This document shows, one piece after another, positions 26,322 through 35,252 of a stretch of DNA of 64,000 nucleotides. A model generated the notes under the pieces. It was given only the letters and a program-made list of their open reading frames with translations. It was not told where the DNA came from and searched no databases. Every line of letters starts with the position of its first letter. Position 1 is the first letter of the stretch. A program made the position numbers and the translations under genes. The stretch is from Streptomyces fagopyri (GTDB lineage: Bacteria > Actinomycetota > Actinomycetes > Streptomycetales > Streptomycetaceae): NCBI RefSeq assembly GCF_009498275.1, contig NZ_CP045643.1, positions 8,246,001 to 8,310,000 of the forward strand. Reading direction: 5' to 3'.

Positions 26322-27943
26322 GGCACGGCCCGCGGCGAGCGGCCGACCGGGCACCGGACATGAGAAAGGCAGGCGTGAGGGACGGCATGGACGTCGAGGA
26401 GCTGGTGGACCCGCTGCTGGCACAATTCCTGGAGGAGACCCGTCTGCGTTCCGAGACACAGGTCCCGCCGAGGGCTACCGAACCGGGGCCGCGTCCCGAG
26501 ATGCATCAGCGCTGGCTCGCCCTGGCCGAGGTCCTCTCCGTCGGGTACGGCGAGCGGGCCGGAGCGGTCATCACCAAGGGGCGGACCCTGATGCGGGCCC
26601 GCACCACCCCGTCCGCCGGCGCCCTCTACCCCTTCGACGTCCTGGTCGCCTTCCAGTCGACCGCCGGCTACCGGATCTACCACTACGACGCCGCGGACTG
26701 CTGCCTCCACAGCCCCTTCCCGGTCGGCGACCAGGACCTGGCCGCCCTGCTCGGCATGCCGCAGGCCTGGGAGCGCATGCCCGCCGCGGTGGTCGCCGTC
26801 GTCGGACGGCCGTGGAAGTCGATGCGCAAGTACGGCCGGCGAGGCTATCGCTACACCCACCTCGATGGGGGGCACGCGGCGGCGAACATCGCGCTCGCCG
26901 CCGCCGACGCCGGATTCACTCCCGCTGTCCACCTGCGGTTCGACCGGCATCGCGCGGCACGGCTTTTCGCCGTGGACGGCCGGTGCCGGGAGCCGCAGGC
27001 GCTCGTCGCCCTCTCGGCACCCGCAGGGGGACAGACATGGCAAGGCGCGGACGGCGCAGGTCATGCCAACCCGTTCGCCGTTCCCGTGTGGCGGCACGAG
27101 GGCGATGCCGGCTCGGAGCGACCGGACGCCGCGGAATGTGACAACTGGTTGGATATCAGCTCAATAAGTACGTATGGCGGAGAGTCGTCTCCGCCTCCGC
27201 ACTGGGGGACTGTTCGTTCCGTGACCTGTGCGGACGAAGCAACAGACACAGCGGACGACATCCTGTTGCCTGGGGCCGATACTGCCCCGACGCCACCGTT
27301 CCCGCAGGTGGCGGTGGAGCGCACCTCGGCCAAGGGCTTCTTGCCCGGGGCACTGGACCGCGCCTCCCTGGGACGCGCGCTGGCCGGCCTTCGCGGGTCC
27401 CTCGCGGTCGACAGCGCGGACGGCCCCCTCGTCGGCCTGCGCGTCCTGGCCCGGACCGTCGAAGGGATCGCACCCGGCAGTTATGCGTACGTGCCGCAGA
27501 CCCACGCGCTGAGCCCGCGAGGCGGCGACGGCGCGAGTTCCGAGTCGGTCGCCGCGGCCTGCGTCAACCAGGACGTGGTCCGCGACGCAGCGGTCCTGAT
27601 AGCTCTGCACGCGCCGATGCGCGCGTTGCGGGGACGGCACGGACGGCAGGGACTGGCCGAGCTGCACTTCCACGCGGCTGCCGCCGCCCAGCGGATCTGC
27701 CTGGGCGGATGCGCCCACGACGTCGGTGTCACCTGCCTGGGCGGATTCGACGCTGAGCGGATCGCGGAACTGACCATGCTGAACAGCTCGGAAGAGGTCA
27801 TCTACGTCCTCGCCGCAGGTGTCCCCGACGCGTCGGCCGTCAAGTGGGACCGCGCCCCGATCGCCTACAGCCACGGCGCACGCCGCACGAGCGGCGCGCC
27901 CGAACAGATACGAGGAGAAGAGTCAGTGGTGGTCCCACGGTGA
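26315..27943 (+). CDS. SagB/ThcOx-type nitroreductase-like dehydrogenase (two domains)
   Basis: 542 aa from the ATG at 26315 (7-bp overlap with hpgT); ATGs at 26360 and 26387 are alternatives. Two nitroreductase-fold halves are visible. The N-terminal one (about residues 55-230) has RTTPSAGALYPFDVLV and GGHAAANIALAAADAG. The C-terminal one (about residues 335-520) has ELHFHAAAAAQRICLGG and YVLAAGVPD. SagB-type enzymes use FMN to oxidise azolines to azoles, or act as general oxidases on carrier-bound substrates. No cyclodehydratase or RiPP precursor is near, so the substrate here is probably an NRPS/PKS intermediate; this is inference. Confidence 0.82.
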   Translation: MVRHGPRRAADRAPDMRKAGVRDGMDVEELVDPLLAQFLEETRLRSETQVPPRATEPGPRPEMHQRWLALAEVLSVGYGERAGAVITKGRTLMRARTTPSAGALYPFDVLVAFQSTAGYRIYHYDAADCCLHSPFPVGDQDLAALLGMPQAWERMPAAVVAVVGRPWKSMRKYGRRGYRYTHLDGGHAAANIALAAADAGFTPAVHLRFDRHRAARLFAVDGRCREPQALVALSAPAGGQTWQGADGAGHANPFAVPVWRHEGDAGSERPDAAECDNWLDISSISTYGGESSPPPHWGTVRSVTCADEATDTADDILLPGADTAPTPPFPQVAVERTSAKGFLPGALDRASLGRALAGLRGSLAVDSADGPLVGLRVLARTVEGIAPGSYAYVPQTHALSPRGGDGASSESVAAACVNQDVVRDAAVLIALHAPMRALRGRHGRQGLAELHFHAAAAAQRICLGGCAHDVGVTCLGGFDAERIAELTMLNSSEEVIYVLAAGVPDASAVKWDRAPIAYSHGARRTSGAPEQIRGEESVVVPR

Positions 27944-29106
27944 GCAACAGCATCCTGTCCGCGCGCATGACAGACGCCCATCGCGAACTCGGGGAACGCG
28001 CCCGCGCCTACTTCACCCCGCGATGGCTGGAACAGTGGCGTGCCGCCCCCGGGGGCCCGCTCCGCAAGGACGTATGGCCCGAACTGGCCGAACGGGGATT
28101 TCTCGGCGTGTCCCTGCCCCGCGAACACGGCGGCCAGGGACTGGGACTGCTGGGCGCCCTGGTGGTGGGAGAGGCCCTGGCCCAGGTGGGCGACAGCGGC
28201 GTCGCACTCGGCATGCACGTCCACAACGAAGTCGCCGGCGAATGGCTCACCTCGGCGGCAGACCCGACGCTGCGTGAGCGCTACCTGCCGAAGCTGCTGT
28301 CGGGTGAACTTCTCGCCTGCCAGTGCGACACCGACCCCTCGGCACAGGAGCCGACCACCGCCGTACGGGACGGCGACCGCCTCATCCTCCGGGGACAGAA
28401 GAAGTTCGTAGTCAACGGTGCACAGGCCGACCTGTGCTTCGTCAGCGCGCGGCTCGACGGACAACCTGCCGTGGTCGTCGTCGAGAAGGACGCCCCCGGA
28501 GTCCGCGTGACCCACGCCTACGACAAGCTCGGCACCCGGTCGATCGACTCCGCGCTACTGGAGTTCGACGACGTCGAGGTGCCCGCGGACCGAGTGGTCG
28601 CCCGAAGCGGCGTCAGCCAGCTGATGCGCTGGAACAGAGTCATGTCCCGCATGAGGTTCCTCATTGCGGTGGACGCCTGGCTCATCCACCGGATGTTGCT
28701 GACCCACATCGTCGACTACTCCACCAACCGCGAACTGGGCGGGCGCGCGCTGTCGGCCTGGCCGATCAACGCCCACGCACTGGCGCGAGCCCGCGCCGAC
28801 CAGGAGCTGATGGAGGCGGGCATCACCGACGGCTACCTACGACTGACCGAAGGCGGCAGCACCGTCCCGGAGATCGCCGAACTCAAGTGGTTCTGCGTCG
28901 AGCGAGCCACCGAACTGGCCTCGTTGTCCACCGATCTCGAAGGCGGAGCAGGCTACATGTGGGACAGCGTCGCGCTGCGGGCCCACGCCCAACTGAGGGG
29001 ACTGCGAATGTCGGGCGGCAGCCAGACGACGATGCTCACCATCGCCAACCACAGCATGGCGTGCCGAGCCGAACTCGGCGACCAGGACCGCGCGGGCGTG
29101 GCGTGA
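27940..29106 (+). CDS. Acyl-CoA dehydrogenase family protein
   Basis: A 388-aa protein from the GTG at 27940 (overlap with the SagB-like gene). It has the full acyl-CoA dehydrogenase layout: an N-terminal helical domain (FLGVSLPREHGGQG), a middle beta domain (CQCDTDPSAQEPTTAVRDGDRLILRGQKKFVVN) and a C-terminal helical domain with GGAGYMWD. The usual ALTEP flavin-contact motif is replaced by QCDTDPSAQEP, and the catalytic glutamate is not obvious. It probably oxidises an acyl group on the carrier protein encoded two genes later. It overlaps the ligase gene by 1 bp. Confidence 0.88.
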   Translation: MSNSILSARMTDAHRELGERARAYFTPRWLEQWRAAPGGPLRKDVWPELAERGFLGVSLPREHGGQGLGLLGALVVGEALAQVGDSGVALGMHVHNEVAGEWLTSAADPTLRERYLPKLLSGELLACQCDTDPSAQEPTTAVRDGDRLILRGQKKFVVNGAQADLCFVSARLDGQPAVVVVEKDAPGVRVTHAYDKLGTRSIDSALLEFDDVEVPADRVVARSGVSQLMRWNRVMSRMRFLIAVDAWLIHRMLLTHIVDYSTNRELGGRALSAWPINAHALARARADQELMEAGITDGYLRLTEGGSTVPEIAELKWFCVERATELASLSTDLEGGAGYMWDSVALRAHAQLRGLRMSGGSQTTMLTIANHSMACRAELGDQDRAGVA

Positions 29107-30578
29107 TGACCGCGGAACACTCACTGGACGAGGTCTTCCTACGGGCGTGCGAGGAGCACGGCAACCGACGCGCCCTGGTGGGGGACGGCGAAGAGCTGAC
29201 CTACGACCAGTTCGCCGGACGGGTGCGCGAACGCGCGGCCGCACTGAGCGAACTGCTGGCCGACGACGACCGCCGTGTGGCGATTCACGCCGCCAACAGC
29301 GTGGATTACCTCGTCAGCTACTACGCCCTGGTCATCGACAGACGTCTGCCACTTCTCGTCGACGCCCAGTTCGGCGCCCTGGAGCTCCAGGGCATCGATG
29401 ACTCCTGCGGTGTCGACGTCTATCTCACCGACCGGCCCGACACCTTCCCGCTGCCCGCCACGACGCGCACGGTTCCCGGTTCCCGGCTCGCACTCGCCAC
29501 CCCCGTGCGACCGCACCCCCGCCCGCCCGCCCCCGAACCGCATCCGGCGACGGCCACCTGCCGATTCACCTCGGGCACCACCGGAGCTCCCAAGTGCCTG
29601 GAGTTCTCGCATGCGGCGATCCACAGCGCCGCACGCGCCTGGGCGGACGGCACCGGGCTCCGGGCCGGCGACCGGGTGCTGTGCCTGGCTGCCTTCACCA
29701 ACGGCCTGGCATTCAACACCTCCCTGCTGCCGGTCTTCTTGACCGGCGCCGAACTGCACCTCTATCGCGGCCTGCCCACCTCGGGCGGCATCACCCGGGC
29801 GCTGCGCCGATCCCGGGCAACCCGCCTGGTGGCCTTCCCGCTCGCCTACCGGCTGCTCACCCAGGCGGCCGAGCCCGACCACGCCGCCTTCGCCACCGTC
29901 ACCAGGGCCATTTCGGCGGCCGCTGCCCTAGACCCTGCCATCCGGTCCGCCTTCCACACCCGCTACGGGATTCAGATCGCCGACTACTACGGGATCGCCG
30001 AAACCGGTCCCTGCACCTTCGAACGCGACTCGCACCGCACCACGGGCCTCGGCACCCCGCTGCCCGGGGTCACGCTGCGCATCGACGCCGACCCAGCCGG
30101 GCGGTCGCAGGTTCATGTGCGCACCGCCTCCATGGCCACCCGCTGTCTCAACGTGCCGGGAGCGCTGGAGGCGCGCACCGGCCCCGACGGCTTCTACGCG
30201 ACCGGCGACACCGGGAGCCTCGACGCGGGCCGGCTGCACATCACAGGGCGGATCGGCGGTCCCATCAACCTTGCCGGACGCAAGATCGACCCCACCGAGA
30301 TCGAACGGGTGGCGCTCGCCCTGGACGGCGTCCTCGACTGCGTGTGCTTCGCCGACACCGACACGCGCGGCGAGACGGTCCTGCACCTGGTGCTGTCCGG
30401 GCCGCGCACACCACGCCGAGCCGAGGTCGTAAAAGTCTGTCAGGTGGGCTTGGCGCCCTACAAGGTCCCCGGGTGGGTCTCCGTCCTGGAGGCCATCCCC
30501 CGGTCTTCGGCGGGCAAGGTCCGCCTCTCGGAACTCAAAGAACTTCTCAGGACAGGAGCGCCCGCACATGACCGCTGA
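29106..30578 (+). CDS. Acyl-AMP ligase (ANL superfamily)
   Basis: A 490-aa protein from the ATG at 29106 (TGATG overlap). The P-loop is FTSGTTGAPKCLEFS. YYGIAETG supplies the A5 motif, YATGDTG the A7 motif and the ending PRSSAGKVRLSEL the C-terminal catalytic lysine. The N-terminal subdomain is short. It most likely activates a carboxylic acid and loads it on the small carrier protein encoded immediately downstream (10-bp gene overlap). The pocket does not match an amino acid code that I can assign. Confidence 0.85.
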   Translation: MTAEHSLDEVFLRACEEHGNRRALVGDGEELTYDQFAGRVRERAAALSELLADDDRRVAIHAANSVDYLVSYYALVIDRRLPLLVDAQFGALELQGIDDSCGVDVYLTDRPDTFPLPATTRTVPGSRLALATPVRPHPRPPAPEPHPATATCRFTSGTTGAPKCLEFSHAAIHSAARAWADGTGLRAGDRVLCLAAFTNGLAFNTSLLPVFLTGAELHLYRGLPTSGGITRALRRSRATRLVAFPLAYRLLTQAAEPDHAAFATVTRAISAAAALDPAIRSAFHTRYGIQIADYYGIAETGPCTFERDSHRTTGLGTPLPGVTLRIDADPAGRSQVHVRTASMATRCLNVPGALEARTGPDGFYATGDTGSLDAGRLHITGRIGGPINLAGRKIDPTEIERVALALDGVLDCVCFADTDTRGETVLHLVLSGPRTPRRAEVVKVCQVGLAPYKVPGWVSVLEAIPRSSAGKVRLSELKELLRTGAPAHDR

Positions 30579-30834
30579 CACCGACCGCACGGACCTGCAC
30601 CGCGAGATCGAGAGGCTGGTGGAAGTAGCGACAGGGCGAGTGGTCACCGCAGCCGACCTGCGCGCCGCGGACGGCGCGCTGGACCGGGCCGGGGTGAACT
30701 CCATCGGCTACATCAACCTGATGGAGGGCCTGGAGCTGCGCTTCGGTGCCGTCGTGGACCCCGAGGCCGACCCTCAGTACCTGATGTCGGTGGATTCCAT
30801 CGTGAGCTTCGTTCGCGCCCAGAAACGGCCGTGA
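30568..30834 (+). CDS. Stand-alone acyl carrier protein
   Basis: An 88-aa carrier protein. The phosphopantetheine serine lies in GVNSIGYINLMEGLE, a variant of the DSL motif with Asn before Ser. The C-terminal part (VDPEADPQYLMSVDSIVSFV) is longer than in simple ACPs. It overlaps the ligase gene by 10 bp, so it is the presumed substrate of that ligase and of the flanking dehydrogenases. Confidence 0.85.
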   Translation: MTADTDRTDLHREIERLVEVATGRVVTAADLRAADGALDRAGVNSIGYINLMEGLELRFGAVVDPEADPQYLMSVDSIVSFVRAQKRP

Positions 30835-30875
30835 CCCGTGGTGCCCCGCAACGGCAGTCCAAAGCAAGGAGAACC

Positions 30876-31838
30876 GTGAGTATCACCCTTACCGCAGCCG
30901 ACTCCGAAACGGAGGCGGACCCAGGCCCGGGGCTTGGCGACGTGTGGGCGACGGCCACATTCGGAGAGGCAGCGGCCCGGATGGAGCACCAGTGCGCGGT
31001 AGTGCCGCTGCTCAATCTCTTCGACCAGGACCCCCACGGGTTCGTCGAGGGCACCCGCACCGGCAAACTGCGCGCCGCACTGGGGCTCTTCACCCCCAAC
31101 GCCCGCTTCTCGCTGTCCCACCCCACGGTCACCGCCGTCCGCGACGGCGTCGACGTCCTCCTCGACGGGCGCTACCGCTACGCCGGCGAGCGGGCGGACG
31201 TGGCCTTCGTTCCTCTCGCGATCGACGGTGAGGTGCGCCTCGCTCTGCTTCCGCACAACCCGGAGGCCCGACACCCCGACACCGGTCCGACCCATGAGTA
31301 CGGCTGGAGAGTGCTGAGCGGAGTGAGGCTCGCGGCTCACGCGTTGTCGCGGCCTGTCACCTTTGACGCTGACGGCCCTTTGGCGGCCGTACTCGACGCC
31401 TATGGCTGGCAATTCTCCCGCGGATCGGCCGAGCTGTGCGCCCGCGTCGTCGCCGATCTGCGCCGGACGCTCGCCCGGTCCGGCCAGGGCACCGAGGCGC
31501 TGAGCACCTCCCAGTATGTTGCCCACGAGCTGAGCCGCCTGGAGATCGAGATCTCGCTGGCGTCCCAGGCCGCCTCACTGGGCGCCGCCTTCAAGAACGA
31601 GGGTCCTGGCGGACAGAGTGCCACATCCGTCCTGCTGGCCTGCACCGGTCTGCTGTGGCGTACGGCGCGGATGGCCGAGGACCTCACCACCGAACTGGGG
31701 CTGCCCGCGACCGATTCCGGCACAGGCCTCACAACCGCCTCCCTCCAGGCGTACTTCGGCGGCCGGCGCATGGTGGAGGGCGAACTCGCGCGCCGTATGG
31801 GCCTGCTGAACCCCGAAGTCCGGGGGAGCCTGACATGA
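30876..31838 (+). CDS. Divergent acyl-CoA dehydrogenase-like protein
   Basis: 320 aa from the GTG at 30876, chosen for its AGGAGA site; an earlier GTG at 30831 overlaps the carrier gene. No standard flavin motif is present. The beta-domain-like PTVTAVRDGVDVLLDGRYRY with ADVAFVPLAIDG, and the helical C terminus (SRLEIEISLASQAASLGAAF, then AYFGGRRMVEGELARRMGL), follow the acyl-CoA dehydrogenase pattern. I read it as a shortened, degenerate member that may partner the intact dehydrogenase upstream or act as a non-redox enzyme. The assignment is tentative. Confidence 0.6.
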   Translation: MSITLTAADSETEADPGPGLGDVWATATFGEAAARMEHQCAVVPLLNLFDQDPHGFVEGTRTGKLRAALGLFTPNARFSLSHPTVTAVRDGVDVLLDGRYRYAGERADVAFVPLAIDGEVRLALLPHNPEARHPDTGPTHEYGWRVLSGVRLAAHALSRPVTFDADGPLAAVLDAYGWQFSRGSAELCARVVADLRRTLARSGQGTEALSTSQYVAHELSRLEIEISLASQAASLGAAFKNEGPGGQSATSVLLACTGLLWRTARMAEDLTTELGLPATDSGTGLTTASLQAYFGGRRMVEGELARRMGLLNPEVRGSLT

Positions 31839-32602
31839 CGACTCCCGTGGTGGTCTGCGGGCGATCGGGACGCATGGCCGGACTGATCGCGGACGCCGTC
31901 AGCCGCGAACCGGACCTGCACCTGACAGCAAGACTCAGCACACGTCCGCAGCCCGCCGCCGATGCCCTTGCCGCGCTGGCGGATCTGGACCGCGACCGAC
32001 CGCCGGTGGTCGTCGACTTCACTGCCCGTGAGGCGACCGCCGCCCTGCTGGTCCAGGCCCGTACTGTTCCCTGCTCGCTCGTGATCGGCACGAGCGGCCT
32101 CGGCGAGTCCGAGACCGCGCTGCTCGAGGAGGCAGGTCGCCACCGCGCCATTGTCACCGCCGCCAACTTCAGCGTCGCGCTGCTCGCCGTCGCCGGTTTC
32201 GTACGGGACTTGTCGGGCCGCACCGATGACAGCTGGGACGCGGGGGTCCTCGACATCCACTTCACGGGCAAACGGGACCGCCCCAGCGCAACGGCCCGGC
32301 TCCTTGCCGCGCAGTGGCGCACTGCGCGGACCCGGAGGAGGGGCAGACCCGAGACAGGGGAGGAAGGGGCGGAAGAGGCCCCCGACATCGCAGCCTTCCG
32401 GATCGGGAACGCGGTCAGCGAGCACAGGATCCTCGCAGCCGGCCCCGGTGAACACGTCGAGGTGGTCCACCGAGTGGCCGACCGGACCGCGTTCCTGCCG
32501 GGCATCCTGCAGTCCGTGCGGTTCGCCGCCGGCGCGCCCCCCGGCCTCTACTCCCTGGAGGACGTGGCGTGCGAGCGCCTCCCGGCCGCCCTTGGTCCCT
32601 GA
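31835..32602 (+). CDS. DapB-like (4-hydroxy-tetrahydrodipicolinate reductase family) protein
   Basis: A 255-aa protein from the ATG at 31835 (ATGA overlap). The fold signatures are VCGRSGRMAGLI (dinucleotide site), VVDFT, IGTSGL, ANFSVALLAVA and the catalytic HFTGKRDRPSATA, all in DapB order. It ends in HRVADRTAF and LYSLEDVA as in DapB. In lysine synthesis DapB reduces a cyclic imine or dihydropyridine using NAD(P)H. In this cluster it may instead reduce a cyclic imine-type intermediate; this is inference. A housekeeping DapB would not be expected inside a biosynthetic operon. Confidence 0.82.
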   Translation: MTTPVVVCGRSGRMAGLIADAVSREPDLHLTARLSTRPQPAADALAALADLDRDRPPVVVDFTAREATAALLVQARTVPCSLVIGTSGLGESETALLEEAGRHRAIVTAANFSVALLAVAGFVRDLSGRTDDSWDAGVLDIHFTGKRDRPSATARLLAAQWRTARTRRRGRPETGEEGAEEAPDIAAFRIGNAVSEHRILAAGPGEHVEVVHRVADRTAFLPGILQSVRFAAGAPPGLYSLEDVACERLPAALGP

Positions 32603-33327
32603 GCCCCTCCGTCCCGCCGCCGACCCTGTTCTGGGGAAGGGTGCCCCCCGCCACCGCGCCGACCGAAGCCCTGACTCGCCGCACGGCAACGGAGTTCACG
32701 TCCGCGGCCCGTCGCACGCAGAGCACGGCAGCCAGGCACACACTGGTACACGGCCTGGCACACCTCGGACTCCTTCCTGACCCGGCCGGGGCAACCCATC
32801 GACTGGGCCTGGCCGGACCAGGTGCGGTCCGACCGGTCCTCTGGGACGACGGACCTCTGCGCCCCGCCGTCCAGTTCTCCCTGGCCCACACAGCCCATCG
32901 CGTGGTGGTCGCGGTCCGGTACCACAACGACGAACCCGGCCTGACCATCGGACTCGGCGTCGACGCGGAGGACGACTGGGCCAGCGCCGAGCGCAACCTG
33001 CACCGTTTCGGCACTCCCGGGGAACTGTCCGCCCTCGCGGCGGCCTGCGGCACCGTACGGCCCCTGCATCTGTGGTGTGTCAAGGAAGCCGTCGCCAAGG
33101 CGACAGGTCTCGGCTTCCACGTACCCGTCCGCCGCTACCGGGTCCGCCCCGGCGACGGAACTCCCCAGCAACTGTCCGTGGAAATCGATGAGTTCGCCCC
33201 GGTGCCGAACAGCTCGTACCGCGCCCGGGTGCGTGTCGGTACCCGGCCCACCCGGCCGCCCACTGCCTGGGCTGTCGCCGAACTGCCCTTGTGCCCCCTC
33301 GCCGACGAAAGAAGTAACCGCCGATGA
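32569..33327 (+). CDS. Divergent Sfp-type phosphopantetheinyl transferase-like protein
   Basis: 252 aa from the GTG at 32569, 34 bp inside the DapB-like gene; a GTG at 32641 is an alternative start. The PPTase landmarks are present in altered form: FSLAHTAHRVVVAV, the metal-binding GLGVDAE (usually GVDVE) and LWCVKEAVAKATGLG (WxxKEAxxKA). It could modify the discrete carrier or the ligase-fused carrier. It overlaps the next gene by 4 bp. Confidence 0.75.
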   Translation: MRAPPGRPWSLSPSVPPPTLFWGRVPPATAPTEALTRRTATEFTSAARRTQSTAARHTLVHGLAHLGLLPDPAGATHRLGLAGPGAVRPVLWDDGPLRPAVQFSLAHTAHRVVVAVRYHNDEPGLTIGLGVDAEDDWASAERNLHRFGTPGELSALAAACGTVRPLHLWCVKEAVAKATGLGFHVPVRRYRVRPGDGTPQQLSVEIDEFAPVPNSSYRARVRVGTRPTRPPTAWAVAELPLCPLADERSNRR

Positions 33328-35252
33328 CCACGACCGCCGACGCTGCTTTTGCCAGCCTGGGAGAGTTGCTGAGCCGTCAGGCCGCCGCCCGGCCGCGGGC
33401 TGCCGCCCTCCATGCCCCAGGCCGTCCCGTCCTGGATTACGGGGCTCTCGACACACTGGTCAGCCGGGCAGGAGAACAGCTCAACAGAGCCGGTATCGGG
33501 CGCGGGCACCGTGTGGCAATCGTGCTGCCCAACGGGCCGGACATGGCGGTCGCCTTCCTGGCTGTCGCAGCCCACGCGTGTGCCGCCCCCCTCAACCCCG
33601 CCTACAAGCAGGAGGAGTTCGCCTTCCATCTCGACGACATGGGGGCCGACGCCCTGCTCGTCGAGGAGGGCAGCGACTCCCCGGCCATCGAGGTCGCCCG
33701 GGCACACGGCATACGGATCATCGAGCTGATCGCCCGGCCGGCCGACCCCGCCGGCACCTTCGAACTGCACTGCGCCGATCCGGGGCCCGAGCCCGCCCGG
33801 TCCGGCCGCGCGGGACGGGACGAGACCGCGCTGGTCCTGCACACTTCCGGCACCACCTCGCGGCCCAAGCTGGTCCCGCTGACCCACGCCAACCTGAGTG
33901 CCGCGGCACGCAACACATGCGCAGCCTTCGGAATCAGTGAGGACGACCGCTGTCTGAACATGATGCCGCTGTTCCACGCGCACGGCCTCACCAGCACCCT
34001 TCTGGCCACCCTCGCCGGCGGCGGCGGAATCGTCTGCGCACCGGGGTTCAGCGACACCGGGTTCTTCACCTGGCTGCGGGAGTTCGACCCCACCTGGTAC
34101 TCGGCCGTCCCCACCATGCACCAGGCACTGCTGGCCGTGGCCGGTGACCACACCGCCACACTGTCGGCCGCACGGCTGCGCTTCATCCGCTCGGCATCGG
34201 CCCCTCTGCCGGGGCCGGTACTCAACGCGCTGGAGGACGCCTTCGGGGTGCCCGTGATCGAGGCGTACGGAATGACCGAGGCCGGATCGCTGGCCACAGC
34301 CAATCCACTGCCGCCCGGCGCCCGCAAGCTGAGGTCCGTCGGTCTGCCAGTGGGGGAGCCCGTCGCCGTACTCGACCGGGACGGGCGGCCGCGACCGGCT
34401 GGAAGCAGCGGGGAGATCGCCATCCGGGGCGAGAACGTCATGGCCGGCTACGAGGACAACCCGGAGGCCAACCGACAGGCGTTCACCGGCGGTTGGCTGC
34501 GCACCGGCGATGAAGGATGGCTCGACGAGGACGGCTACCTGTATATCTCCGGGCGGACCAAGGAGATCATCAACCGGGGCGGCTCCAAGGTGACCCCCGC
34601 CGAGATCGACGAGGTATTGGCAGGCCATCCGGCGGTCAAGCTCGCGGTTGCTTTCGCCGTACCGCACCCCACGCTGGGCGAGGACGTGGCTGTCGCCGTG
34701 GTGCCCCGGCCGGACACCCACGTCACCGAACGCGACATCCGCGAGTTCACCTCCCTCCACCTGGCGGACTTCAAGGTCCCGAGCAGGGTCTTCCTGGTCG
34801 CGGACGTCCCCAGGACACCTGCGGGAAAGGTGCAGCGGCTGAAGCTCGCCGAGTCGCTGGCGGCCACAGGACCCGTGCAGCGGTCCGGAGACCGGCCCCG
34901 GGGCCCGATGGAGCGACTCATCGCCGACGTCTGGTCCGAGGCGCTCGGACGTGATCACGTGGGCCCGGACGACAACTTCTTCGACCTCGGCGGAAACTCG
35001 CTGTTGCTGGCCCGGGTGGCCGGACGGTTGAAGCAGCTGCTGGACCGTGAACTGCCCCTCGTCGTGCTGACCATGTACCCGACCGTGGGCGCCCTGGCGG
35101 ATCACCTGTCCCATGCCGCTACTGACTCCCCGGACCCCGACCGCACCCCGGGCCGGACCCGGTCGAAGGAGTCGGTCCGGCACAACCACGGCAAGGAGCG
35201 CCTGCTCCGCCAGCGCGCGGTCCGCGGACACGACGAGAGGGAGGCCCGCTGA
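33324..35252 (+). CDS. Acyl-AMP/CoA ligase fused to a carrier domain
   Basis: 642 aa. Residues about 10-520 form an ANL ligase resembling FadD/oxalate-CoA ligases: P-loop LHTSGTTSRPKLVPL, YGMTEAG, RTGDEGWLDEDGYLYISGR, and the catalytic Lys in TPAGKVQRLKL. Residues about 530-610 are a carrier domain with the serine in FFDLGGNSLLLARV. This looks like a self-loading starter unit for the PKS encoded next (1-bp overlap). The acid activated is unknown. Candidates are 4-hydroxybenzoylformate-derived or dicarboxylic acids, which is speculation. Confidence 0.87.
   Translation: MTTTADAAFASLGELLSRQAAARPRAAALHAPGRPVLDYGALDTLVSRAGEQLNRAGIGRGHRVAIVLPNGPDMAVAFLAVAAHACAAPLNPAYKQEEFAFHLDDMGADALLVEEGSDSPAIEVARAHGIRIIELIARPADPAGTFELHCADPGPEPARSGRAGRDETALVLHTSGTTSRPKLVPLTHANLSAAARNTCAAFGISEDDRCLNMMPLFHAHGLTSTLLATLAGGGGIVCAPGFSDTGFFTWLREFDPTWYSAVPTMHQALLAVAGDHTATLSAARLRFIRSASAPLPGPVLNALEDAFGVPVIEAYGMTEAGSLATANPLPPGARKLRSVGLPVGEPVAVLDRDGRPRPAGSSGEIAIRGENVMAGYEDNPEANRQAFTGGWLRTGDEGWLDEDGYLYISGRTKEIINRGGSKVTPAEIDEVLAGHPAVKLAVAFAVPHPTLGEDVAVAVVPRPDTHVTERDIREFTSLHLADFKVPSRVFLVADVPRTPAGKVQRLKLAESLAATGPVQRSGDRPRGPMERLIADVWSEALGRDHVGPDDNFFDLGGNSLLLARVAGRLKQLLDRELPLVVLTMYPTVGALADHLSHAATDSPDPDRTPGRTRSKESVRHNHGKERLLRQRAVRGHDEREAR

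Noticed and set aside
28323..29105. Long upstream extension of the ligase frame
   Set aside because: It overlaps the acyl-CoA dehydrogenase almost entirely; the real start is the ATG at 29106 with TGATG coupling.
27940..30834. Pyrrole-2-carboxylate pathway (prolyl ligase, carrier, dehydrogenase)
   Set aside because: The gene trio looks similar, but the ligase lacks the expected prolyl-ligase features, the carrier motif is different, and extra DapB-like and degenerate dehydrogenase genes are present. Kept only as an analogy.
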